From: Nostoc linckia NIES-25
Lineage (GTDB): Bacteria; Cyanobacteriota; Cyanobacteriia; Cyanobacteriales; Nostocaceae
Direction: 5' to 3'
Assembly (NCBI RefSeq): GCF_002368035.1
Contig: NZ_AP018223.1
Coordinates: 505,016-569,015 of the forward strand
DNA: 64,000 nt
In this document: positions 10,022-18,075 of the stretch, piece by piece
Layout: each line of letters starts with the position of its first letter
Position numbering within the stretch: the stretch's first letter is position 1
Made by a program: the position numbers and the translations under genes
The notes under the pieces: model-generated
The model's database searches: none
What the model saw: the letters and a program-made list of their open reading frames with translations, nothing else
Told to the model about the DNA's origin: nothing

Positions 10022-10882
10022 TTATTTAAAATCTTGCTCCATTTGCAAATATTTAGGAACGCCGACGAGTTCTTGAAAATCTTTAAAGTTAACTAAGTTG
10101 GGCAAATTAGCTGTGGTTCCCTGTTCTTTGAGATGCTCAAAACAAGCGTTCATTACTTGTGTGACAGCGAGTAAAGCAGTGAGGGGGAAAAATGCAATTT
10201 TAAAGCCTATATTTTGTAATTCAACTGTGGAAATTTCTGGCGTTTTACCACCTTCAACAATGTTAGCTACTAGTGGCACATCAGGAAAAGCAGCAGCGAT
10301 CGCCTTTAACTCATCAACAGATTGCGGAGCCTCTACAAATAGTATATCTGCTCCTGCCGCAATATAAGCTCGACCGCGAGCGATCGCTTCTTCTAAACCC
10401 AGTGGCGCACGGGCATCAGTCCGCGCAATAATTACCAAACCGCTATCGCCACGCGCCTCGACTGCGGCGCGAATTTTTCCCGCGTGTTCGGCTTGCGGAA
10501 TCACTCGCTTCCCTTCAAAGTGTCCGCACTTTTTCGGCCATTCCTGATCTTCCAACAACACCCCAGCAACGCCCAACTGTACGGCATCTTTAATCGTGCG
10601 AATCACATTTAAAGCGTTACCATAACCCGTATCCAAATCAGCAATTAGGGGAATATTTATTGATTGAGCAATTCGCCCCACACTATAAAGCATTTCCGTA
10701 GCCGTGACAAAGCCATAATCTGGCAAACCCAAAACAGAAGCCGCAATGCCAAAGCCACTGGTAGCCACGACATCAAAACCTTGTTGTTCGGCTAACTTAG
10801 CTCCCAAACAATCGTAAACACCAGGAATTACAATAATTTCTGGACGCGCTAGTAATTGCCGTAATTTTTGGCAAGCAGACAT
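10022..10882 (-). CDS. Isocitrate lyase / PEP mutase superfamily protein
   Basis: The 286-aa protein has the superfamily phosphoenolpyruvate-mutase barrel: IADLDTGYGNALN for metal binding, and the lyase signature WPKKCGHFEGKR containing KxCGH (Cys119). Relatives include carboxyvinyl-carboxyphosphonate phosphorylmutase, methylisocitrate lyase and oxaloacetate decarboxylase; the exact substrate cannot be read from sequence. I start it at ATG 10882 because AAGGAGGA lies about 15 bases upstream. A longer frame to 10927 would translate part of a palindromic repeat. It is divergent from the RCC-reductase-like gene and convergent with pbpC. Confidence 0.88.
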   Translation of the reverse strand: MSACQKLRQLLARPEIIVIPGVYDCLGAKLAEQQGFDVVATSGFGIAASVLGLPDYGFVTATEMLYSVGRIAQSINIPLIADLDTGYGNALNVIRTIKDAVQLGVAGVLLEDQEWPKKCGHFEGKRVIPQAEHAGKIRAAVEARGDSGLVIIARTDARAPLGLEEAIARGRAYIAAGADILFVEAPQSVDELKAIAAAFPDVPLVANIVEGGKTPEISTVELQNIGFKIAFFPLTALLAVTQVMNACFEHLKEQGTTANLPNLVNFKDFQELVGVPKYLQMEQDFK

Positions 10883-10915
10883 AAAGTAATAAATAAATCC
10901 TCCTTTTAGAATACA

Positions 10916-10943
10916 GTAGGGGCGCACAGCTGTGCGCCCCTAC
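10916..10943. repeat. Perfect 28-bp palindrome (GTAGGGGCGCACAG type)
   Basis: Each arm is GTAGGGGCGCACAG, and the element is a perfect palindrome. It lies between the divergent lyase-like and RCC-reductase-like genes. An identical copy is at 19482-19509, between the convergent hisS and lysR genes. This is an interspersed palindromic repeat and not obviously a promoter element. Confidence 0.85.
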
Positions 10944-10985
10944 CCCGTGCGTCAATACTTGATACAAAACCAACAAACCCCAACC

Positions 10986-11759
10986 ATGACTCAGCAACCA
11001 ACCAATCTAGACAATAAAACTGTATTTGAGCAGTTGTGGAATATTACAAAAGAACTCCGCCAACAATTAGAATCTCGTTTTGAGTTAAATCCAGATGCTT
11101 CTGTAGCAGATTTACAAGAATACAGCAGTCTTGACGGTAATATCAAAGGTTCCCTTAGCGCATTTTCAGGAAAAGAAATTGATTGGCTAGTGCATTCCTG
11201 GTTAGGAAACCCCGAAAAATCAAACTTTAGCACCATGCGCCTCACTCTTTGGTTAGCGCCGCATATCGATGTTCCACATTTAGCATTTGAGTTTGGCACG
11301 CTTCCCAATGCAGAGATTTTATTTTATATAGATTACGTTGCTCGGACTGACCTTTTAACTGATTTAGCATATCTCGATCGCTATTACGAACCAGTTAACC
11401 AAACATTTTTAAAATTACAAGACGAGACGCGCCTCAAGGCATTTACTAGCAAAAGCGTTTACGTTCGCCTATTTCAATCCCCCGTTAGTCTTTGCTACAC
11501 CGGCGCACCTACTTCTGATTCCCTCGAAATCACCCGCACAGTTGCACTCGAAACACTAGAACGCTGGCTAACTTGGGTAGACGCAGCCGAACCTGTATCA
11601 GAAGATGCACGGAATACTTTAGCAAATCGCGATTTATTACTACGCCGAACCGCCGCCGAACGCGACCCTGGTAATAAATTTGCCGCCCAACTTTTTGGCA
11701 CCCAATTAACAGATAAGCTAGTACGATCGCTCTGGGGTGGCGATCGCATTAGTGAATAA
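10986..11759 (+). CDS. Red chlorophyll catabolite reductase (RCCR) family protein
   Basis: The 257-aa product follows plant RCCR over its length: SSLDGNIKGSLSAFSGKEIDW, then LAPHIDVPHLAFEFG, YIDYVARTDLL, KSVYVRLFQSPVSL and the C-terminal NRDLLLRRT...AQLFGTQLTDKLV. RCCR belongs to the ferredoxin-dependent bilin reductase fold and in plants reduces red chlorophyll catabolite. In cyanobacteria the substrate is not established; another linear tetrapyrrole is plausible. I use ATG 10986 (MTQQPTN). The longer frame from 10932 would translate the palindromic repeat. It heads a same-strand group with the nitrilase-like and aldehyde dehydrogenase genes. Confidence 0.85.
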   Translation: MTQQPTNLDNKTVFEQLWNITKELRQQLESRFELNPDASVADLQEYSSLDGNIKGSLSAFSGKEIDWLVHSWLGNPEKSNFSTMRLTLWLAPHIDVPHLAFEFGTLPNAEILFYIDYVARTDLLTDLAYLDRYYEPVNQTFLKLQDETRLKAFTSKSVYVRLFQSPVSLCYTGAPTSDSLEITRTVALETLERWLTWVDAAEPVSEDARNTLANRDLLLRRTAAERDPGNKFAAQLFGTQLTDKLVRSLWGGDRISE

Positions 11760-11760
11760 T

Positions 11761-11826
11761 GTAGAGACGTAGCACTGCTACGTCTCTACAAAGATTCCGG
11801 GTAACGCAGAATTAATTTCACCAGAT
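11761..11826. repeat. Interspersed repeat, hairpin plus conserved tail
   Basis: The hairpin (GTAGAGACGTAGCA with its complement) is followed by a tail containing gggtaacgcagaattaattt. A close copy with the same tail lies at 38462-38526. It sits in the gap between the RCCR-like and nitrilase-like genes and could form a hairpin in the transcript. Confidence 0.75.
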
Positions 11827-11852
11827 GTCAAATGCCAATTGACTAATGACCA

Positions 11853-12884
11853 ATGACTAATCCAGAATCCTACCGTGCCTTAGCACTGCAAGTTACCTGT
11901 CATGCAGTGAATCAAGCAAGCGATCGCCACGAAGCGCGATCGCTGATGTTAAACTCTATCAATCGCCTAGCGCAACAAATTGCAGCTAGTATCGCTTTCA
12001 TTGGTTTTGATTGTCGTTTAATTGTGCTGCCGGAATATTTTCTTACAGGTTTTCCGATGGGAGATACTCTAGCAGGATGGGCAGAAAAAGCTTGCGTAGA
12101 AATGGCTGGTGCTGAGTATGAAGCACTGGGAAAAATTGCCCAAAAGCATAAAATCTTTTTGGCTGGTAACGCCTACGAAGTTGACCCCAACTTTCCCGGA
12201 TTATACTTTCAAACCTGCTTTATACTTGACCCCTCTGGCTCGATTATCTTACGCTATCGGCGACTAAATTCTTTGTTTGCTCCTACCCCCCATGACGTTT
12301 GGGATAAATATCTTGATTGCTATGGTTTAGAAGGAGTTTTTCCTGTAGCCAAAACTGACATCGGTAATTTAGCAGCTTTAGCATCAGAAGAAATTTTGTA
12401 TCCTGAAGTAGCGCGTTGTCTAGCGATGCGAGGAGCAGAGATTTTTGTGCATTCCACTTCTGAAGTGTATAACAAAAACCTCACACCCAAAGACGCGGCA
12501 AAAATTACTCGCGCTGTAGAAAATCTGGCATACATCGTATCAGCTAATACCGCAGGCATCACTAATATTGCTATCCCCATTGCTTCCGCTGATGGTGGTT
12601 CAAAAATCATCGATTATCGCGGAATAGTCATAGCTGAAACAGGTGCGGGCGAAAGTATGGCAGCATTCGCTGAGATTGATTTAGCAGCATTACGCCGCGA
12701 TCGCCGCCGACCAGGGTTAAATAATTTACTGTCACGCCAACGATTTGAACTCTACGCCGAAAGTTATCGAATGTCACAGTTTTACCCCGCTAATACTATG
12801 CTGAATAAAGAAGTAGACCGCAAACACTTCTTACAAACCCAGCAAGCCACCATTGAACGGTTAGCACAACTAGGAATAATTTGA
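11853..12884 (+). CDS. Nitrilase-fold protein with substituted catalytic residues
   Basis: The 343-aa protein has the carbon-nitrogen hydrolase fold. Glu61 is present in LPEYFLTGFP. The catalytic Lys position reads RYRRLNS (Arg137), and the nucleophile segment, normally a Cys in a 'CxE/D' context before LYPE, reads ALASEEILYPE (Ser178). Two of the three triad residues are therefore changed, and classic Cys-based amidase or nitrilase chemistry seems unlikely. It may be a binding protein, a regulator, or use altered chemistry. It lies between the RCCR-like and aldehyde dehydrogenase genes on the same strand, which suggests a shared pathway. The assignments come from reading the motifs and have not been aligned by computer. 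Confidence 0.85.
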   Translation: MTNPESYRALALQVTCHAVNQASDRHEARSLMLNSINRLAQQIAASIAFIGFDCRLIVLPEYFLTGFPMGDTLAGWAEKACVEMAGAEYEALGKIAQKHKIFLAGNAYEVDPNFPGLYFQTCFILDPSGSIILRYRRLNSLFAPTPHDVWDKYLDCYGLEGVFPVAKTDIGNLAALASEEILYPEVARCLAMRGAEIFVHSTSEVYNKNLTPKDAAKITRAVENLAYIVSANTAGITNIAIPIASADGGSKIIDYRGIVIAETGAGESMAAFAEIDLAALRRDRRRPGLNNLLSRQRFELYAESYRMSQFYPANTMLNKEVDRKHFLQTQQATIERLAQLGII

Positions 12885-12894
12885 ATTGGGTACG

Positions 12895-13100
12895 GGGAAA
12901 TGGCTTCGCCAAGGGGAAGGGGAAAAGGGCAAAGGGTAAGGGGCAAGGGGCAAAGGGAATAAACCCTACCTTTTCCCTTTTCCCTTTCACCTTTTCCCCT
13001 GTCTTTACCCCTTTTGCCTTTTCCCTTGACGAAGGGTAAGGAATTCAACAAAATTCTTCCCTTTTCCCTTTAAACTTTACCCTTTTCCCTTACCTGAAGG
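12895..13100. repeat. Polypurine/polypyrimidine interspersed repeats
   Basis: The gap between the nitrilase-like and aldehyde dehydrogenase genes is filled with 'ggggaaaagggcaaaggg' sequence and its complement. It can fold back on itself. Small frames in it are artefacts of the repeat. Confidence 0.75.
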
Positions 13101-13110
13101 GTTTTGACTA

Positions 13111-14538
13111 ATGACTAATACAAAAGCAATAGAAGTCCGTAACCCTCGAACTGGCAAATATGATTACGTAATTATCCCGCCGCCTCCCAGGTTGCTGGTA
13201 CAGCAGTGTAAGCGTATGCGTCGGGCGCAGGTTTATTGGCAAAAAATAGGTATAGAGGGAAGAATCGAAGCTTTACAACAGTGGAAGGAAGCGATATTAT
13301 CTACACGCGATCGCTTAACGGAAGCTTTGGTAAATGATACAGGCAGATTATCAACTTCAGTATTAGAAATTGATTCTTTTCTTTCTAGCATCGACCGTTG
13401 GTGTAGGTTAGCGCCAGAATTGCTGCAAGAAACTGCAAAAAACACAGCAATTCCCTTCATTGCTTTGCAACAAGCATCAGTACCTTATCCTTTAGTTGGT
13501 GTCATTAGCCCGTGGAACTTTCCACTGCTACTGTCTACCATTGATACCATTCCCGCATTGTTAGCGGGTTGTGCTGCGATTGTCAAACCGAGTGAAATTG
13601 CTCCCCGCTTCGTAGCACCGCTGGTTACAGCACTCAACGCCGTGCCCAAATTGCGCGACGTATTAACTTTTGTTGAAGGAGCAGGGGAAACCGGAGCTAC
13701 TTTAATTGAAAATGTAGATTTAGTTTGCTTTACAGGTAGCGTTGCCACAGGCAGAAAAGTAGCGCAAGCAGCTGCTAAACAATTTATTCCAGCTTTTTTG
13801 GAATTAGGTGGAAAAGATCCAGCGATCGTTTTAGAATCAGCCAACTTAGACTTAGCAACCTCAGCTATATTGTGGGGTTCCGTCGTCAACACCGGACAGT
13901 CATGCTTATCAATCGAGCGAATTTACGTTGCCGAATCCATATTTGAAAAGTTTTACCATCTACTAATAGCTAAAGCCCATCGTCTTGAATTAGCTTATCC
14001 CACCCTTGAAAGTGGGGAAATTGGCCCCATCATTGCCGAAAGACAAGCAGCACTTATCAGCGACCATCTCTTAGACGCAGTGGAAAAAGGAGCAATAATT
14101 CACTGCGGCGGCGTCATTGAAGACTTAGGCGGAGGCTGGTGGTGTCGTCCCACAGTGCTGACTCAGGTCAATCATTCTATGAAAGTGATGACCGAAGAAA
14201 CTTTCGGCCCTCTGATGCCAATCATGCCTTTTAGTACACTTGAGGAAGCAGTATCTTTAGCAAACGACTCCATTTATGGACTGAGTGGGGCGGTATTTGC
14301 TGAGTCAGAAGCAGAAGCCTTAGAAGTTGCCCAATATATAGATGCAGGTGCCATCAGTATTAACGATGCCGCACTCACCGCCATCATGCACGAAGGAGAG
14401 AAAAACGCCTTCAAATTCTCCGGACTCGGAGGTTCGCGCATGGGTGCAGCAGCAATAAAGCGGTTTACGCGGAAAAAAGCTTTTTTGATTAAAACCAATG
14501 CGAGTAATGACCCTTGGTGGTTTGGGAATGGGGAATAG
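13111..14538 (+). CDS. Aldehyde dehydrogenase family protein
   Basis: This is a standard 475-aa NAD(P)-dependent aldehyde dehydrogenase. Asn136 lies in SPWNFPLL, Lys159 in VKPSE, the general base Glu231 in ELGGKDPAIV, and the nucleophile Cys265 in NTGQSCLSIERIYV. GSVATG supplies the nucleotide-binding loop and EETFGPLMP is present near the C terminus. It oxidises an aldehyde to a carboxylate; the substrate is unknown. It is last in the run RCCR-like, nitrilase-like, ALDH. The ATG lies about 225 bases after the preceding gene, across a repeat-filled gap, so co-transcription is plausible but not certain. Confidence 0.93.
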   Translation: MTNTKAIEVRNPRTGKYDYVIIPPPPRLLVQQCKRMRRAQVYWQKIGIEGRIEALQQWKEAILSTRDRLTEALVNDTGRLSTSVLEIDSFLSSIDRWCRLAPELLQETAKNTAIPFIALQQASVPYPLVGVISPWNFPLLLSTIDTIPALLAGCAAIVKPSEIAPRFVAPLVTALNAVPKLRDVLTFVEGAGETGATLIENVDLVCFTGSVATGRKVAQAAAKQFIPAFLELGGKDPAIVLESANLDLATSAILWGSVVNTGQSCLSIERIYVAESIFEKFYHLLIAKAHRLELAYPTLESGEIGPIIAERQAALISDHLLDAVEKGAIIHCGGVIEDLGGGWWCRPTVLTQVNHSMKVMTEETFGPLMPIMPFSTLEEAVSLANDSIYGLSGAVFAESEAEALEVAQYIDAGAISINDAALTAIMHEGEKNAFKFSGLGGSRMGAAAIKRFTRKKAFLIKTNASNDPWWFGNGE

Positions 14539-14628
14539 GGCATGGGGACTGGGGAGTGATATTAGTTGGCTGGTCGTCTATCGAATTAAAATGTGAGGAG
14601 AATATTGTGTTTATCTCAATTCATACCT

Positions 14629-14865
14629 ATGCAAATTACCCTTAACCTCGATGAATCTCTCCTTAACGAAGCCTTACAACTTACCAACCTCACTACCCAA
14701 GAAGAACTAGTGAATTTTGCTCTGCAAGAACTTGTACGTTCGCGAAGTGGCTCCTCTGAAACATCGCACAGCAAGAAAAACCTTTTTGACCTCGCTGGAC
14801 AAATTCAGTTTACCCCAGACTTTGACCACAAAGCTCTGCGCGAGACTCGTAATGCTGCTGATTGA
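14629..14865 (+). CDS. Type II antitoxin, VapB-like
   Basis: The 78-aa protein begins MQITLNLDESLLNEA, a ribbon-helix-helix/VapB-type N terminus (beta strand, then helix EALQLTN and TTQEELVNFALQELV). It ends with a toxin-binding tail. The gene overlaps the following PIN-domain toxin by 14 bases (ATG at 14852, stop at 14863-14865), typical of translationally coupled toxin-antitoxin pairs. A longer frame from a GTG at 14593 exists and has GAGGAG nearby, but the family usually starts at MQITLN. It probably neutralises the toxin and represses its own promoter. Confidence 0.82.
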   Translation: MQITLNLDESLLNEALQLTNLTTQEELVNFALQELVRSRSGSSETSHSKKNLFDLAGQIQFTPDFDHKALRETRNAAD

Positions 14866-15250
14866 TACATCAGTTTGGATAGTCGTCTTCCGCGACCGCA
14901 AGGGTCAAGTTCGCCAGCAGCTTGAAACTTTAATTGCTAATCGAGAAGTTTTACTCACGCGATTCACTCAGCTTGAATTGCTTCAAGGTAGCCTGAACGA
15001 GCAAGAATGGACTCTCCTCTCCACCTACCTAGAAACACAAAATTATATTGAACCCTCAATTCATTCTTGGCAAGCGGCTGCCCGTATTTACTACGACTTG
15101 CGCCGCCAAGGGCTTACTGTTCGCAGCCCAATCGATTGCTGCATTGCTCAAACGGCTCTGGAAAATAATTTGCTTCTAATTCACAACGATCGCGACTTTG
15201 AAACCATTGCCCAAGTAAGATCGCTTCAACACCTCCGCTTTCAACCTTGA
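14852..15250 (+). CDS. vapC: PIN-domain ribonuclease toxin, VapC family
   Basis: The 132-aa product begins MLLIDTSVWIVVFRD, a PIN domain start with acidic Asp5. Other conserved acidic positions are Glu42 (QLELLQG), Asp95 (SPIDCCIAQ) and Asp113/Asp115 (HNDRDFE), which form the magnesium site. VapC toxins cleave specific RNAs such as tRNA. I start it at the ATG overlapping the antitoxin stop. A longer frame from 14717 would only be the shifted antitoxin sequence. Confidence 0.9.
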   Translation: MLLIDTSVWIVVFRDRKGQVRQQLETLIANREVLLTRFTQLELLQGSLNEQEWTLLSTYLETQNYIEPSIHSWQAAARIYYDLRRQGLTVRSPIDCCIAQTALENNLLLIHNDRDFETIAQVRSLQHLRFQP

Positions 15251-15284
15251 GTTCACTAATTAACGTGAGCCGTTTTTGATAACC

Positions 15285-15316
15285 TTCCCCAATCCCCAAT
15301 CCCCAATCCCCAATAA
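15285..15316. repeat. Heptanucleotide tandem repeat (CCCCAAT)
   Basis: Three to four copies of CCCCAAT lie between vapC and aroA. It is a short tandemly repeated sequence of the type known from heterocystous cyanobacteria. Confidence 0.85.
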
Positions 15317-15365
15317 TATGCGAACATAATTAAGTTGTAGCTGACCACCTGCACAGAGGTTAAAA

Positions 15366-16646
15366 GTGGATACCATTGAAATCCCTGCTCTGAATCGCCC
15401 AATAGACGCCACGGTAGAGATTCCTGGTTCTAAAAGTATTACTAATCGGGCATTACTTGTCGCAGCCTTGGCGCAAGGTGACTCGATTTTAGAAAATGCT
15501 TTATTTAGTGAAGACAGCAATTATTTTGCTAAATGTTTAGAGCAATTAGGCATCCCCATTACTCTAAATCCTAGTCTGGCTCAGATTCAGATTACAGGAA
15601 GGGGTGGGGAAATTCCAGCTAAACAGGCAGATTTATTTGTAGGGTTATCGGGTACTACAGTACGGTTTATTTCGGCGCTAGTGGCACTGGGTAAGGGCGA
15701 ATACCGCCTAGATGGCGTTCCCAGAATGCGAGAAAGACCGATGGGCGACTTGCTAAACGTGCTGCAAGCAAGTGGAGTAACTGTTAATTTTGAGGGAAAT
15801 TCTGGGTTTACGCCTTACACCATCTATGGTGGCCAGTTTTCCGGGGGACATTTTCGTTTGAAAGCTAACCAAACAAGTCAGCAACTTTCAGCATTACTGA
15901 TGGTTGCGCCTTATGCTCAACAGGATACAACTTTTGAGGTTGAGGGAATACTGGTTTCTCAGTCGTACATCCAAATGACCTGTCGCCTGATGGCAGATTT
16001 TGGCGTGGAAGTCAATCAAATCGGCGAAAATCAATTCCAAATTAAAGCAGGTCAGCGTTACCAGCCTCGACATTACACAATAGAACCTGATGCCTCAAAT
16101 GCTTCTTACTTTTTTGCCGCCGCCGCCGTCACTGGTGGACGAGTACGAGTTAAATATTTGACCAAACAATCTTATCAGGGCGATATTCTTTGGCTGAATG
16201 TCTTAGAACAAATGGGTTGCCAAATTCGTGAGGGTGATGATTACACCGAAGTCACAGGCCCAGAGCAATTGCAGGGTATCGATATTGACATGAATGATAT
16301 CTCAGATTTGGTGCAAACCTTAGGAGCGATCGCTCCCTTTGCCACCTCACCTGTTACCATTCGCAATGTCGAACATATTCGCTACAAAGAAACCGACCGC
16401 ATTCACGCCGTTGTTACCGAATTGCGTCGCTTAGGAGTTCAGGTTGAAGAATTTCCCGATAGACTAAAAATTGAACCCGGCCCCATTACCCCAGCAGCCA
16501 TTGAAACCTATCACGATCATCGTATGGCAATGGCATTTGCTGTCACAGGCTTAAAAGTTCCAGGCATTGTAATTAAAGACCCAGGTTGTACGGCAAAAAC
16601 TTTTCCAGATTACTTTACCCGATTTTTCAAAATGTTAGAACAATAA
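15366..16646 (+). CDS. aroA: 3-phosphoshikimate 1-carboxyvinyltransferase (EPSP synthase)
   Basis: The 426-aa protein transfers enolpyruvate from PEP to shikimate-3-phosphate (aromatic amino acid pathway, cytoplasm). PGSKSITNRALL gives the N-terminal Lys/Ser substrate site, GLSGTTVRF the PEP-binding loop, RMRERPMGDLL the central site, and YHDHRMAMAFA with DPGCTAKTFPDYF the C-terminal signature. The length fits the family. The start is a GTG (15366-15368), and the alignment of the N terminus supports it. It stands between the toxin-antitoxin pair and a DUF3598 gene, which follows only 13 bases downstream. Confidence 0.95.
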   Translation: MDTIEIPALNRPIDATVEIPGSKSITNRALLVAALAQGDSILENALFSEDSNYFAKCLEQLGIPITLNPSLAQIQITGRGGEIPAKQADLFVGLSGTTVRFISALVALGKGEYRLDGVPRMRERPMGDLLNVLQASGVTVNFEGNSGFTPYTIYGGQFSGGHFRLKANQTSQQLSALLMVAPYAQQDTTFEVEGILVSQSYIQMTCRLMADFGVEVNQIGENQFQIKAGQRYQPRHYTIEPDASNASYFFAAAAVTGGRVRVKYLTKQSYQGDILWLNVLEQMGCQIREGDDYTEVTGPEQLQGIDIDMNDISDLVQTLGAIAPFATSPVTIRNVEHIRYKETDRIHAVVTELRRLGVQVEEFPDRLKIEPGPITPAAIETYHDHRMAMAFAVTGLKVPGIVIKDPGCTAKTFPDYFTRFFKMLEQ

Positions 16647-16659
16647 AAGGTGAATAACC

Positions 16660-17106
16660 ATGTCTAATATCAAAGAAGGAATGCCCGTGCTTGCCCGTCA
16701 TGAAGGAGATTGGGTAGGCACTTATACATTAGTTGATACAGCCGGAAAAATTATTGACAGCTACGAATCTCACTTAACTTGTCAATTCCCAGAAAACAGT
16801 CCTCATCCTTACTACCAAATCAATCGCTATACATGGGCTAACGGTAAAAAAGAAGAATACGAATTTCCCGGAATCTATAAAGATAATAAACTTTGGTTTG
16901 ACACAGATCGAATTGACGGCAAAGCTTGGGAAGCCGACGATTCTATTGTAATTTTGTGGTTTGCTTATAAAACAAACCCAGAAATGAGCTTATATGAAAT
17001 GATTTATATTAGTCCAGACAATAACAATCGCGCTCGTACTTGGCATTGGTTTAAAAACGGTCAAATATTTCAACGCACCCTCATTCAAGAACAACGGCTA
17101 AAATAA
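16660..17106 (+). CDS. DUF3598-family protein
   Basis: The 148-aa protein has the pattern ARHEGDWVGTYTLVD, then PYYQINRYTW, KLWFDTDRIDGKAWE and RTWHWFKNGQIFQRTLI. I recognise this as the cyanobacterial DUF3598 group, a lipocalin/calycin-like barrel related to phycobilin lyase folds. No biochemical role is established. ATG 16660 has an aggtgaata sequence just upstream and follows aroA by 13 bases, so the two are probably co-transcribed. Confidence 0.75.
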   Translation: MSNIKEGMPVLARHEGDWVGTYTLVDTAGKIIDSYESHLTCQFPENSPHPYYQINRYTWANGKKEEYEFPGIYKDNKLWFDTDRIDGKAWEADDSIVILWFAYKTNPEMSLYEMIYISPDNNNRARTWHWFKNGQIFQRTLIQEQRLK

Positions 17107-17126
17107 AGCGATCGAGCTTTAATTTG

Positions 17127-17206
17127 GTAGGGTGCGTTATGGACGTAAGTCCTAACACACCGAAAATCTCGAATGGTGCGTTAGCCTACGGCATAACACA
17201 CCCTAC
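17127..17206. repeat. 80-bp inverted-repeat element (GTAGGGTGCGTTATG ends)
   Basis: The ends GTAGGGTGCGTTATG and CATAACACACCCTAC match in 14 of 15 positions. The element sits between the DUF3598 gene and the next small operon. Related ends occur at 51865-52080 and as partial copies near 40513-40617. It is a non-autonomous, MITE-like interspersed repeat. Confidence 0.75.
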
Positions 17207-17251
17207 TAAGATAAAACTTTAGCTGTTGTAAATTAAAAGCGAGAAACAACA

Positions 17252-17569
17252 ATGACTGAACTAAAATCTACACGCCCAAATAGGGGAAGAATCTTTCCTG
17301 AGTTTGAGTGGTCGCCAGAACAGAAAGCCCAACGTCAAGCCGAACGAAATAAATTTCACCAGCGTTGCAAAGAGATTTTTGACCGAGTTCAACCAGAATT
17401 AATCAAAAATCACTACAACTGGTATATGGTAGTTGAGCCAGATAGCGGTGACTATTTCATCGATAGCAACGAAGAAGTAGCTATGCAGATGGCGCATCAA
17501 AAACACCCTGGTAATATACCGTTATTTCTTTTCAGAATTAATGAGACAGGGATTTCTGGAACAATATGA
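17252..17569 (+). CDS. Conserved hypothetical (105 aa), partner of an aspartic protease-like gene
   Basis: The N-terminal half is charged and helical (SPEQKAQRQAERNKF). The C-terminal half is a compact alpha/beta piece (NWYMVVEPDSGDYFIDSNEE, then MAHQKHPGNIPLFLFRI) of the small type often found in cyanobacterial gene pairs. I do not recognise a function. The stop overlaps the next ATG (ATGA at 17566-17569), so the two are translationally coupled. Confidence 0.7.
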   Translation: MTELKSTRPNRGRIFPEFEWSPEQKAQRQAERNKFHQRCKEIFDRVQPELIKNHYNWYMVVEPDSGDYFIDSNEEVAMQMAHQKHPGNIPLFLFRINETGISGTI

Positions 17570-17931
17570 TTCAGGGTTGGTTTGGTGATGATGATGAACT
17601 ATTTTTTGAAATTGATTTGATTGCTGTTAATGGATTAGAACTAACAGTTGATGTCCTCCTAGATACAGGCTTTTCTGGGTGGTTAGCTATCAATGAGCAA
17701 GATTTACAAGGGCTTGATTGGATTTACGTGCAGACACGTTTACTACGAACTGCACAGGGAGAATCAGATTTTGATATTTATCTTGGTAAGGTAAGAATAG
17801 ATGAACAAGAATTTGAGATTCCTGTACATGTTGGTGAATTTCTAACAGAAGTTTTACTTGGTCGTCAGTGGTTGAAAACTCAGCGTTTAGTAGTAGATAT
17901 GATGTCGGGAGTGTTAACACTTGGAGAATGA
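17566..17931 (+). CDS. Retropepsin-like aspartic protease family protein (121 aa)
   Basis: A single pepsin-like half-domain is visible: catalytic D-T-G at residues 33-35 in VLLDTGFSGWLAI and the later hydrophobic-Gly motif EVLLGRQWLK. Such proteins work as dimers. Cyanobacteria carry many small paralogues, usually annotated as aspartyl protease family with an unknown substrate. It overlaps the preceding hypothetical gene by four bases. A two-gene module is evident, and a toxin-antitoxin-like role cannot be excluded. Confidence 0.8.
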   Translation: MIQGWFGDDDELFFEIDLIAVNGLELTVDVLLDTGFSGWLAINEQDLQGLDWIYVQTRLLRTAQGESDFDIYLGKVRIDEQEFEIPVHVGEFLTEVLLGRQWLKTQRLVVDMMSGVLTLGE

Positions 17932-18075
17932 AAGTTATAATGTAGTATTTTACATTTGTTGGTTATATTAATTAGCAATTTTAGATAGTCTTGCTAATTA
18001 GTAATCATTCGGATTATTATTTATTACCTATCAATTATTTAAATATCTCAAATCTCAACTTCCTAAGGTATACGC

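Noticed and set aside
12782..13051. Minus-strand open frames over polypurine repeats
   Set aside because: They lie in repeats and antisense to the end of the nitrilase-like gene.
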